Source: a virus. From it: DNA of 49,890 nt. The first letter of the stretch is position 1; each line of letters begins with the position of its first letter. Positions 24,751 through 31,990 of this stretch are shown here, piece by piece. The notes under the pieces are model-generated. The model did not search any database, was not told the DNA's origin, and saw only the letters and a list, made by a program, of their open reading frames with translations. The stretch is taken from the IMG/VR virus record IMGVR_UViG_3300035670_000315, positions 1 to 49,890 of that record. One strand, written 5' to 3'. The translations under genes and the position numbers were made by a program.

Positions 24751-25825
24751 AATTTAATTTTTGTGTTATCAATTTTACCCACTGTTGGTTTGTTATAATT
24801 TTATTATCTAAAATACAAAAAACATAAGATGAATTTTCTTTATAGTTTCTTTTAATCATCTCTGCCTGTTCTTTTCTAGATTCAACTCTTCTAATATCAT
24901 GAATCATTTCTAGGATATTGTCAATATATTTTTTTGTATATTCACCAGCAACACAAATCTTTTCTATTTCATCTTTTACTTGTATTGCTATTTCGAAATC
25001 AAAATCCGTTTCTATTTTTTTATAGAAATTTTCACATGATGGCATTTCAGCATCAACATAATATTTTATTAAATTATTTTGTGAGTTTAATTGTGATTTG
25101 ATTCTGTGTAGAAGAAGATAACGATCAGATTTGGTTTTTTTAAGTACCTGTCCATTATTACCGTAAATTACAATTCCTTCCCCTTTCTTCCATTGATTAA
25201 CAGATTCGATCATTGATGAAAGTGAATTAAATTGATATCGAAACGGTCTTTCTATTTTCCACTCAGTAGAAAGATTGTCCAATTCTTTTTGTGACAAATA
25301 AGAATAGTCTTCATGTTTTATTATTCCAGTAAGCCAAAGTGTTGGTTCTTCTGCTTCTCTCTCAACTATAATGTTTCTAGGAGAATACCATTCACAAATA
25401 ATTGAATACCGCTCGTTATTTAAAACATCATTATCAAAAATTAAAGGATATTTTTGTTTCAAAAAAGGAATTTCATCACCATTATCTAAAATAGTTGCAT
25501 CGTGCGTACCTCTTGTTCTAACAATTAACTCTTCTTTAAATTTTGAAACAATCAGAGTCGATCCATCTAGTTTGTGTATAAACTGAATATCAGAATCAAT
25601 ATCAAGTGGTTCAAATTCTGGTTGTTCTCCTAAATTTGTAAATTTTTTCCATGAGGCACTAACCAAGTCTCCATCTTTAGTCCAAATGGAAGAACGAAAT
25701 ATTTTATTTTCATCATTCCATTTAATATCATGTTTAATAGGAAATATTAGTACACACTCAGTATTTCCAATAACACAACCTCTGATACAAAATTCTTCCA
25801 AAGAAGGGAAATTTTTAATATTCAT
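24740..25825 (-). CDS. RNA ligase, T4 Rnl1-like
   Basis: 361 aa (T4 Rnl1 is 374). The nucleotidyltransferase motif I is KLDGST with Lys85 as the likely AMP-accepting residue. Motif IIIa is YSIICEWYSPRNIIVE (140-155), the same layout as Rnl1-type enzymes. Motif IV is EGIVIYG (216-222) and motif V KKTK (229-232). ATP-dependent joining of 3'-OH to 5'-phosphate RNA ends repairs tRNAs cleaved by host anticodon nucleases in T4. No polynucleotide kinase/phosphatase partner is seen in this window. It is the last gene of this train before the plus-strand homing endonuclease. Confidence 0.85.
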   Translation of the reverse strand: MNIKNFPSLEEFCIRGCVIGNTECVLIFPIKHDIKWNDENKIFRSSIWTKDGDLVSASWKKFTNLGEQPEFEPLDIDSDIQFIHKLDGSTLIVSKFKEELIVRTRGTHDATILDNGDEIPFLKQKYPLIFDNDVLNNERYSIICEWYSPRNIIVEREAEEPTLWLTGIIKHEDYSYLSQKELDNLSTEWKIERPFRYQFNSLSSMIESVNQWKKGEGIVIYGNNGQVLKKTKSDRYLLLHRIKSQLNSQNNLIKYYVDAEMPSCENFYKKIETDFDFEIAIQVKDEIEKICVAGEYTKKYIDNILEMIHDIRRVESRKEQAEMIKRNYKENSSYVFCILDNKIITNQQWVKLITQKLNYEC

Positions 25826-25865
25826 TAATTTTTCATTTAAATTGAGTATATTTTAACATCCGATA

Positions 25866-25873
25866 GATAAATA
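25866..25873 (+). promoter_or_regulatory. GATAAATA late-promoter-like box
   Basis: GATAAATA lies 5 nt before the ATG of the homing endonuclease gene, with no Shine-Dalgarno between, the same arrangement seen before several minus-strand genes. Confidence 0.5.
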
Positions 25874-25878
25874 TATAC

Positions 25879-26922
25879 ATGAAACATTATGATACTATTA
25901 AATGCGAGATATGTCAAGGAAGTTTTAAAAACCATAAAGCATCTTTCAACAAACATAAAAAAACGTGTAGTAAACTACACAAAAACAAAAATAATATTAT
26001 TATTGATTATTCATCTGGAATTTCATCTTGGAAAATAGCAAAAAAATATAAAGTAGATTCGTCTTTCATAAGAAAGTTATTAAAAAATAATGGTTTTTTA
26101 AATTTGGATTCTAGGAATAAAATAAATAGAAATTTTTTTAAAAATAAAACAAATGAGATGTTTTGGCTTTTGGGGTTAATAGCTTCGGATGGTTGTATTC
26201 ATAATAACAAAATGTGGAGAATAACGCAAAGCGGAAATAATGGTAAAAAATTAATAGAATATATAAAAAAAATTTTAAATCACTCGAATAAAATAAGTTA
26301 TTTTAAAACAATTGGAGAAAATGCTTATTCTATTTCAATTTCCTCAACTGAAATGGTTTATGATTTAAAAAATATTTATAACATAAACGAACGAAAAACA
26401 AAAGATTTAAAATTTAATATTCAAATTTTTGAACAAAATGAAGAATATTTCAAATCATTTTTAAGAGGATATATAGATGGAGATGGCTGCGTCGGAGTTT
26501 ATGATAATGGAAAGGGAACAAAGACACTGAATATAGGATTTGTAGGTAATAATGAATATATCGAAGAAATTGAAAAACATATAAAAATTAAATGTAGCAG
26601 TAAATCAAAACTGAAAAATGTATATCAAATAGTTTGGTATGGGGAAAATGCAGTAAGATTTGGATCTTGGTTGTATTCTAATAATTCTTTATATTCGAAT
26701 TATAAAAAGGAAAATTTTTTTAATTATATAAACGGGAATAATATTCCAAATTGGTCTTTTTATAATAAAATTTATTTAAATGTAAAAAATAGATTAAACT
26801 CTGAAAATATAATGAAATTGTCTTCTGAATTTAACATACCATTTCAAACATTATATAAATGGAAAAGTGATAGTAAAAATTATATTATAGAAAAAATAGG
26901 AAATTTTTATTTTAAAAAATAA
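25879..26922 (+). CDS. LAGLIDADG homing endonuclease
   Basis: 347 aa. Two LAGLIDADG helices are visible: LLGLIASDG (residues 97-105) and FLRGYIDGDGCVG (194-206), so it should act as a monomer. A C2H2-like zinc finger (C9-x2-C12 ... H26-x3-C30) and a helix-turn-helix segment near 46-72 precede them, and a second helix-turn-helix like segment ends the protein (EFNIPFQTLYKWKS). It is free-standing and on the opposite strand to its neighbours, typical of an inserted mobile endonuclease gene. Target site unknown; a linked gene allele is the usual target. Confidence 0.88.
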   Translation: MKHYDTIKCEICQGSFKNHKASFNKHKKTCSKLHKNKNNIIIDYSSGISSWKIAKKYKVDSSFIRKLLKNNGFLNLDSRNKINRNFFKNKTNEMFWLLGLIASDGCIHNNKMWRITQSGNNGKKLIEYIKKILNHSNKISYFKTIGENAYSISISSTEMVYDLKNIYNINERKTKDLKFNIQIFEQNEEYFKSFLRGYIDGDGCVGVYDNGKGTKTLNIGFVGNNEYIEEIEKHIKIKCSSKSKLKNVYQIVWYGENAVRFGSWLYSNNSLYSNYKKENFFNYINGNNIPNWSFYNKIYLNVKNRLNSENIMKLSSEFNIPFQTLYKWKSDSKNYIIEKIGNFYFKK

Positions 26923-26928
26923 TCCTTT

Positions 26929-27012
26929 TTATAGAAACATCAACCAAAAATAAAACAAAGAACAACCTAGAAACACAATAAAAGATAAAATTAACTTATT
27001 TTCAGTTTTCAT
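26929..27012 (-). CDS. Micro-membrane protein, 27 aa
   Basis: A frame from ATG 27012 to TAA at about 26929 converges on the homing endonuclease. The product begins MKTENKLILSFIVFLGCSLF and continues with aromatic hydrophobic residues, giving one membrane helix. Support is weak, resting on packing and composition. Confidence 0.42.
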   Translation of the reverse strand: MKTENKLILSFIVFLGCSLFYFWLMFL

Positions 27013-27184
27013 ATATTTTTTTCTTATATCTAAAGTTTCTCCAGTTGGTTCTATGTTTTATAATCCAATCGATCAAAGCTGTATCAAACCCTATATCATA
27101 ACCCCTTTTTTCACTTTCAATCCATTTGTGTTTTAAAATTTCCTCTTTTTCCTCTATAAATTCTTTATATATAGAAGAACTCAT
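27002..27184 (-). CDS. Small phage protein with EKRGYDIGFDTA motif, 60 aa
   Basis: The ATG at 27184 (MSSSIYKEFIEEKEEILKHK) is preferred because upstream residues are hydrophobic read-through. The core HKWIESEKRGYDIGFD, then ALIDWIIKHRTNWRNFR is a pattern found in small bacterial and phage proteins that resemble DUF4032-type helix pairs. Function unknown. Confidence 0.64.
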   Translation of the reverse strand: MSSSIYKEFIEEKEEILKHKWIESEKRGYDIGFDTALIDWIIKHRTNWRNFRYKKKIYEN

Positions 27185-27256
27185 GAAAAAACATGGTGTT
27201 GCGGTTAGTGCTATCATATATAATATTTACTTTTTTATTAAAAAATAAACATTATA

Positions 27257-27955
27257 TTATTGTCTATATTCCCATAATTCATTAATATCAAGAAGTTTAG
27301 ATACACAACCTTTTACCCTCTCCGTCCAACTAGAATGAAAATGTCCATATAAATGTAATTCTGGTTTACATATTTTAAAAATTTCATCCATTACTGATCG
27401 TTCATCTGTAAGATCTTCTAATAAATAAGCATCTTCTCTGGCCCAACCATATACCATTTCATTAAATTTTTGAGGAAAGCAATGTGATGGTGCAGTATGA
27501 GTTACGAGAATATCAACTTTTTGACAGGCTTCTCTATTAAAAATAACACCCTCATCTTCCCAATAAGAAATTCCTTCTTTTCTTCCGGTTCTATCTATAG
27601 AGATTGCTCCACCAATAAATTGAATAGTTTTATCACCATATTGAGTTATAGTATAATCCTCTATTAATTCAAAATTACTTAATACTATCAGGTTTTCTTT
27701 TTGGAAGTATATTGGATCACTATGATTTCCCCTAATACTTTTATATTCAATATTATATTTTTTGAATAAATCATTCAATTTTTCAAATTGTCTTAATTGT
27801 TTATCTTCTGGAAGAAATCCTTCACCACCATCACCAACACAAATGATATAACAATCACTTATTTTTTTATCTCTTATAATATCAAATAAAATATTCCATG
27901 CACCATGATGATCACCTAAAAATAAAATAGGTTTTTCTTTATTTAATGTTTTCAT
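27257..27955 (-). CDS. Calcineurin-like metallophosphoesterase
   Basis: 232 aa from ATG 27955, which overlaps the upstream stop. The metal-binding signature is visible: GDHHGAW (residues 14-20), GDGGEGF (about 43-49), GNHSDP, THTAPSH and GHFHSSW. These are the five motifs of the calcineurin-like superfamily (D-x-H, GD, GNH, H, GHxH) with the second GD.xx variant. Substrates of phage members include nucleotides and cyclic dinucleotides; none can be assigned here. Confidence 0.83.
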   Translation of the reverse strand: MKTLNKEKPILFLGDHHGAWNILFDIIRDKKISDCYIICVGDGGEGFLPEDKQLRQFEKLNDLFKKYNIEYKSIRGNHSDPIYFQKENLIVLSNFELIEDYTITQYGDKTIQFIGGAISIDRTGRKEGISYWEDEGVIFNREACQKVDILVTHTAPSHCFPQKFNEMVYGWAREDAYLLEDLTDERSVMDEIFKICKPELHLYGHFHSSWTERVKGCVSKLLDINELWEYRQ

Positions 27956-27956
27956 A

Positions 27957-28244
27957 TTACCATTCGTCTTCTCCTCTTTCATCTTGTGATTTCCTTTCAT
28001 CTTCTATTTCTTTTTTTAAAGTGTCTCTCAAAAAAGTTAGTGCTTCTTCATAAGAATCACATTCTTCTTCTATTTTGTCAAGAATATAACCGTAATGTTG
28101 AACTGAGTATATTGGAGGATTACCATAGCTCCATTTTGTTTCTATGTACCAGTGCGCGTCACGGTCTTTATAGTGTCCTGCTTTTCCGCATAAAGTATAC
28201 CATTCATCAGTAAGTTTTGTAATTTCATTTATAAGGTATTCCAT
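27957..28244 (-). CDS. Unknown acidic protein, 95 aa
   Basis: It begins MEYLINEITKLTDEWYTLCG and contains GHYKDRDAHWYIETKWSYGN and a charged C-terminal helix (DTLKKEIEDERKSQDERGED). It overlaps the upstream gene by 20 nt and the phosphoesterase start by 3. No family recognised. Confidence 0.63.
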   Translation of the reverse strand: MEYLINEITKLTDEWYTLCGKAGHYKDRDAHWYIETKWSYGNPPIYSVQHYGYILDKIEEECDSYEEALTFLRDTLKKEIEDERKSQDERGEDEW

Positions 28245-28464
28245 GAGTTTCCAAATATTCTGTAAATGTTAATCCGAAATCTTTACTTTCATTATATACA
28301 TAATCAAACAACCAGCTTTCTAGATTATCATCTATATTAAGATCATCCAAAAGATCATTATAGTATTGTTCTTGAACTTTTTGTAATTTATTTATAAATT
28401 CTTTTACTTCAATAATAGCATCATCTGGATGTCTTCCTGATTTTGTGTAGTTTTTTTTGTTCAT
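28225..28464 (-). CDS. Unknown acidic protein, 79 aa
   Basis: It begins MNKKNYTKSGRHPDDAIIEV and is helical (EFINKLQKVQEQYYNDLLDD), ending with GLTFTEYLETHGIPYK. No family recognised; operon position only. Confidence 0.62.
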   Translation of the reverse strand: MNKKNYTKSGRHPDDAIIEVKEFINKLQKVQEQYYNDLLDDLNIDDNLESWLFDYVYNESKDFGLTFTEYLETHGIPYK

Positions 28465-28495
28465 AATTTTAGTTTATATAAATTTTTTATAATAG

Positions 28496-29077
28496 TCAAG
28501 CTACATTTAAAAAAACATTCCAATCTTTAATTTGATCATGATTTCTTATATAGAAAGAAACTGGCATTACTCTAGGAGCGATTGGTTTTTTTAAAAGTTT
28601 AAGACCAGCTTGTTCTGGTGTTTTATCTGCTTTTTTAGCATTTATCTCTTTATGAGCAATAACACAATTTTCCCATGTAGTTTTACCACCTTGAGATTTA
28701 GGAATCACATGATCAATATTTCCAGTCGTTCTTGTTACCTTTTTACCGGTATATTGACATGTATATTTGTCTCTTTCCCAAATATTTTTTTGAGTAAACT
28801 TTATAGTTTGTTTTGGTATCTTGTCATTAAAGTTTAAAACTATTATTGTAGGAATTTTAATAAAACCATTTACTGTTTTTATTTTTTTATCATTATCATT
28901 AACCTTTAACGAAACCCATTGATTCCATTCCAAAGGAATAATTTTATCGTCTTCTAGTAAAATACCTTTTGCACTATCTGAGTACATCAAACCAAAAGAA
29001 TGCTTTGCTGATGTGGTATTAATCGGTATCCAGTTTTTATTTAAAATTAAAACTGATTCTTTTCCTATGGCATTCAT
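28496..29077 (-). CDS. HNH endonuclease
   Basis: 193 aa. The zinc-free HNH core reads DKYTCQYTGKKVTRTTGNID, HVIPKSQGGKTTWENC and HKEINAKKADKTPEQAGL. The catalytic D-H (IDHVIP), the G-G, the N and the final H-x-x-N-A-x-K-A-x-x-T-P are all present, as in the phage/cyanobacterial HNH family with an N-terminal domain of the LNKNWIPINTTSAKHSF type. It may be a free homing nuclease or a packaging/repair nuclease. The ATG overlaps the next gene's stop. Confidence 0.85.
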   Translation of the reverse strand: MNAIGKESVLILNKNWIPINTTSAKHSFGLMYSDSAKGILLEDDKIIPLEWNQWVSLKVNDNDKKIKTVNGFIKIPTIIVLNFNDKIPKQTIKFTQKNIWERDKYTCQYTGKKVTRTTGNIDHVIPKSQGGKTTWENCVIAHKEINAKKADKTPEQAGLKLLKKPIAPRVMPVSFYIRNHDQIKDWNVFLNVA

Positions 29078-29700
29078 AATTTATAAGGTTCTTCTACTAT
29101 TACGTAATATGATCCAGATACTTCTTCTATTCTTGTTTTTGAACCACAGGGTAAAGGTTTCTTTTTGAAAGAGGAATATACTATATCCCAAGCTTTGTCG
29201 TAATCTTTATTTTGCATTGCTTTCTTTATAGATTCTTGCTTAACTTGAGGAATTCTGAATTGTTTTTCAGGTTTCCAATATGTATTAATTGAATCAAGAA
29301 TTTTGGGAGAAGGTATACCAGAAATCTCCAAAGGACCATCACCAGAAACATCACACATATTTCTCATACCATCATTTCTTTGATAGTGTTGATATTGTTC
29401 AATTACTTTTTTAATTTCCCATGCTACCGTTCCATCTTTCATATGAAGGCAACCAACACCATAATATGAATTTCTATTTTGTATTATTTCATCTTCTTTA
29501 CGGAAGACAAGTGTCCTAACAATACTTTCTATAACATCACCATCATTATAACTCAATTCTTTATCCCAAAATGCAGAATCCATCGCAAATTTAATTTGTC
29601 CAGAACGAAGACGACTATATACTTCTAAAGCAGTTGTAATAGTCGATAGATGTCTTTCGTCAAATTCAATGCAAATTTTTTTAGGTTTTTTTGATTTCAT
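29074..29700 (-). CDS. Unknown phage protein, paralogue of 13496-14122
   Basis: 208 aa, nearly co-linear with the other copy: IEFDERHLSTITTALEVYSR, LRSGQIKFAMDSAFWDK, TVAWEIKKVIEQYQHYQRND, VSGDGPLEISGIPSPKI, FKKKPLPCGS and a YYVIVEEPYKL end. The start overlaps nothing upstream; a 15-nt AT-rich spacer precedes. Two copies, one in each small-gene block, suggest a dosage or specificity need. Function unknown. Confidence 0.75.
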   Translation of the reverse strand: MKSKKPKKICIEFDERHLSTITTALEVYSRLRSGQIKFAMDSAFWDKELSYNDGDVIESIVRTLVFRKEDEIIQNRNSYYGVGCLHMKDGTVAWEIKKVIEQYQHYQRNDGMRNMCDVSGDGPLEISGIPSPKILDSINTYWKPEKQFRIPQVKQESIKKAMQNKDYDKAWDIVYSSFKKKPLPCGSKTRIEEVSGSYYVIVEEPYKL

Positions 29701-29715
29701 AAAAATATAAATTTA

Positions 29716-30282
29716 TTAATTTATAAGATTATGGACTATATTTTTTAAACAGTCAATTCTTTTTTCAATATTTTCTAAACTGGACGGTGTTTCTATTGTG
29801 CAATAAAGAATATTTCTTCTTTTTAAAGCTCTCTCTAATGTTCCTTTATATGGTTGTTTACCATTTACTATAACCCCATTTTTTGTTTTATCTCCATGTG
29901 CTGAATTAGCTAATTTTAAATCTATATTATTCAAGCATGATGATACTTCAGATTCCAATTCAGGAGAACAATATGCATATACACCATCAACTTCATCATC
30001 TTCATGTAAAGATATTACAACAGATGGACTTAATTCTTCTATTTTTAGTAAAATTTTATCTTGAAGATCGTTATCATCAGATGTGTCAAAATGACGATTT
30101 AAATCCTTACCATTTAATCTTCTTTTATGTGTCTTGTTTATATTTGATATAACATAAACATTTTTTTGGTTTTTAAAAAACTCAGCTGCTTTATTTCCGG
30201 CTGGTTCATCTCCATGAATTCCTGCTATAATAACATATGTTTTTTTATTTAAAAAACTTTCAATCAAAAAATCAAATTTCAT
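29716..30282 (-). CDS. M14/aspartoacylase-like zinc hydrolase with capsid-type leader
   Basis: About 188 aa from ATG 30282, chosen because it yields MKFDFLIES, a T4-like capsid leader ending LIE; an ATG at 30321 is possible. Zinc ligands appear as HGDEP (His23, Glu26) and SLHED (about 90-94). LNRHFD near 60 has the Arg/Asn typical of the AspA/AstE-type M14 carboxypeptidases, and CTIETPS near 163 has the catalytic Glu. It may cleave a peptide or an N-acyl amino acid, possibly in the cell wall or cytoplasm after injection. It lies 4 nt or more after the ADP-ribosyltransferase-like gene. Confidence 0.75.
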   Translation of the reverse strand: MKFDFLIESFLNKKTYVIIAGIHGDEPAGNKAAEFFKNQKNVYVISNINKTHKRRLNGKDLNRHFDTSDDNDLQDKILLKIEELSPSVVISLHEDDEVDGVYAYCSPELESEVSSCLNNIDLKLANSAHGDKTKNGVIVNGKQPYKGTLERALKRRNILYCTIETPSSLENIEKRIDCLKNIVHNLIN

Positions 30283-30324
30283 TTTTAAATTAAGTTCGTG
30301 AATTGTATTTTGTATTTTCATTGA

Positions 30325-30783
30325 TTATATATAATCATCATTATCTATCAAATGTGAAACCAATTGTTTTGATATAATTGTTATAGCATTTGGATTATAA
30401 ATACAAATTTCCAATGTGTTTGAATTTTCATAGTTGTTAACAATAACAGAATCATAACCATCTGATATTATAGAGTCTGTTAACTTTTTTGCCATATCTG
30501 GTGAATTACTTGGTGTTTTATCTTTATCTATACATTCATATTTTTCCCATAACGAATCAACAGATTTATCCCATATCAAAGGATTTTTAAAATTTAATTT
30601 ACATTTGTATAAATTTGGTCCATACATTCTGGCTGTTTCAATACTCGGAGAAAAATAAAAACCATATCCATAATATCCATAATCAGTTTTTCTTAAAATT
30701 TTTGAAGAAAAACTATTAAAGACATTATCTGATCCATGATAATAAAAATCAGAGTTACTTTCAAAAAACATCTTAAAATTCAT
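30325..30783 (-). CDS. ADP-ribosyltransferase-like protein with leader
   Basis: 152 aa. The start MNFKMFFESNSDFYY has a leader-like FFE. The ART-type hallmarks are YYHGSD (residues 14-19) and GYYGYGFYFSPSIETARMYG (36-55), matching the H-G-[ST] and G-x-G-F-Y-[FL]-[ST] motifs of H-Y-E type ADP-ribosyltransferases (PARP/DUF3990/Tpt1-like fold). It may ADP-ribosylate host proteins or nucleic acids as T4 Alt and ModA do. The C-terminal Glu/Asp is not obvious, so activity is uncertain. It is divergent from the plus-strand gene at 30820. Confidence 0.72.
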   Translation of the reverse strand: MNFKMFFESNSDFYYHGSDNVFNSFSSKILRKTDYGYYGYGFYFSPSIETARMYGPNLYKCKLNFKNPLIWDKSVDSLWEKYECIDKDKTPSNSPDMAKKLTDSIISDGYDSVIVNNYENSNTLEICIYNPNAITIISKQLVSHLIDNDDYI

Positions 30784-30819
30784 TGTTAATAATTATATTT
30801 AGTTAATAAGTATAATAAA

Positions 30820-31059
30820 ATGTCATTCCCAGAATTTAATACAATATATATACAATATCAAACATATTTAAGTTTTACAATACATCTTAAAACGGATAAT
30901 AGCTTATTAGGAACATTAACAAGAAACAACAAATACTTATATGATATATCTTATGAATCTGGTAAACAATCTATTGTATCTTCAACACCATCTCTTTGTT
31001 CAGATGTTTTTTTAGCTCAAGATTGTTTAAATTCGTCTGATTCATCCGATTCATACTAG
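30820..31059 (+). CDS. Unknown small protein on the plus strand, 79 aa
   Basis: It begins MSFPEFNTIYIQYQTYLSFT and is rich in Ser, Thr and Asp; it ends SSDSSDSY after DVFLAQDCLNS. It is divergent from the ADP-ribosyltransferase-like gene with a 36-nt AT-rich gap. The aromatic, beta-like N-terminus could be a virion protein. No family recognised. Confidence 0.55.
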   Translation: MSFPEFNTIYIQYQTYLSFTIHLKTDNSLLGTLTRNNKYLYDISYESGKQSIVSSTPSLCSDVFLAQDCLNSSDSSDSY

Positions 31060-31101
31060 AATCGGATAATTTTCTAAAATTTGTTTTATATTTTTAATTA
31101 T

Positions 31102-31203
31102 TTAAAATAATGGTTTTAAAATTTTATAAGTTGCATAAATTGTAGAATATATACAAGATGCTACAAAAAATATCCAAAATAATATATCAAATTTATTATT
31201 CAT
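31102..31203 (-). CDS. Micro-membrane protein, 33 aa
   Basis: The minus-strand frame from ATG 31203 to TAA reads MNNKFDILFWIFFVASCIYS followed by a short tail ending KPLF, a single membrane helix. It sits in an otherwise non-coding 200-nt gap after the HNH gene terminator. Support comes from composition only. Confidence 0.4.
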   Translation of the reverse strand: MNNKFDILFWIFFVASCIYSTIYATYKILKPLF

Positions 31204-31250
31204 CTTAATATATGATATATAAAAAATATTATAAATGTAAAGAAAAAAGT

Positions 31251-31285
31251 AAACCCCCTTCAGGTTGGTAGCCCAAAAGGGGTTT
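31251..31285 (-). terminator. Rho-independent terminator across the HNH stop codon
   Basis: AAACCCC (31251-31257) pairs with GGGGTTT (31279-31285). On the minus strand the stem is followed by ACTTTTTTCTTTAC, a U-rich tract. It overlaps the last codons of the HNH gene and probably ends transcripts from that gene and the tRNA region. Confidence 0.5.
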
Positions 31286-31721
31286 GGTTCGACTCCGCAA
31301 AATTTTTTACTTCTCTATAATAAGTTGCTCTTGAGATATTAAGTTTTTTACAGGTTTCAGTCACGCTTAAACTTTTGTCATTAAAACACAATTTTATTAA
31401 ATCTTCTTTTTGAATTTGTCTTTGTAAATCATCTTTTATTTTTTTAGCTTTATTTTCAAGACTTAAAATTTGTTTTTCTTTTTTATTTTTAACATTTTCA
31501 TCATTATGTATTGATATTATTTTAGGTCTACCAGTTTTAAATCCTTTCTTACTCCTTGCTATCTTAGCAAGGTTGGACATTTTTAATATATTTTTATCAT
31601 GCACTTTTCCGTGACATAATACACACAAAGGTATTGTTTTTGTACCACCTAAAATCTTAGGAATTACATGATGGTTATGTATATTTTCTTCAGAATCACA
31701 TTCAAAACATTTAATATTCAT
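31260..31721 (-). CDS. HNH endonuclease with recombinase-type helix-turn-helix
   Basis: 153 aa. The N-terminal zinc HNH is CFECDSEENIHNHHVIPKIL, GGTKTIPLCVLCHGKVHD (C-x2-C, H-H-x-x-P, L-C-x-x-C-H). A GRPK stretch and a C-terminal resolvase-like helix-turn-helix (SVTETCKKLNISRATYYR) follow. This HNH plus invertase HTH design is common in phage mobile endonucleases and usually serves as a homing nuclease with DNA-binding tail. It lies immediately downstream of tRNA-Thr. Confidence 0.82.
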   Translation of the reverse strand: MNIKCFECDSEENIHNHHVIPKILGGTKTIPLCVLCHGKVHDKNILKMSNLAKIARSKKGFKTGRPKIISIHNDENVKNKKEKQILSLENKAKKIKDDLQRQIQKEDLIKLCFNDKSLSVTETCKKLNISRATYYREVKNFAESNQTPFGLPT

Positions 31722-31740
31722 ATTATTTTTTAGTAAAACG

Positions 31741-31813
31741 AGCCTCGTATCCGGATCGAACGGATGACAACGAAATTACAAATTTCGCGCTCTACCAACT
31801 GAGCTAACGAGGC
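31741..31813 (-). tRNA. tRNA-Thr (UGU)
   Basis: Minus strand, 73 nt. Acceptor GCCTCGT pairs with ACGAGGC. The D arm is GCTC...GAGC, the anticodon stem CGAAA/TTTCG with loop TTTGTAA (anticodon TGT), and the T arm ATCCG-TTCGATC-CGGAT. CCA is not encoded, and the discriminator base reads T. A phage tRNA reading ACA would suit an AT-rich genome where ACA is common. Confidence 0.93.
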
Positions 31814-31819
31814 ATAAAA

Positions 31820-31904
31820 TGGTGGGCAGTGCTGGACTCGAACCAGCGAACCCCGAAGGGAGGAAATTTACAGTCTCCAGCAATTGCCGCTATGCGAACT
31901 ACCC
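31820..31904 (-). tRNA. tRNA-Tyr (GUA), CCA encoded
   Basis: Minus strand, 85 nt. Acceptor GGGTAGT pairs with ACTGCCC; A and CCA follow directly. Anticodon stem GGAGA/TTTCC with loop CTGTAAA gives GTA. The long variable arm (around CCCTTCGGGG) is as expected for bacterial class II tRNA-Tyr. The T arm is GCTGG-TTCGAGT-CCAGC. Unlike the neighbouring tRNA-Thr it carries an encoded CCA. Confidence 0.93.
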
Positions 31905-31971
31905 AATATCATAAATTTACTATATTCTTTTAATAAATCAATATTTTTTTTAAAAATAGTGCTTATGTAAG

Positions 31972-31979
31972 AATAAATA
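31972..31979 (+). promoter_or_regulatory. AATAAATA late-promoter-like box
   Basis: AATAAATA lies 11 nt before the ATG of the plus-strand endonuclease at 31991. Confidence 0.35.
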
Positions 31980-31990
31980 TTCATAAGCAT

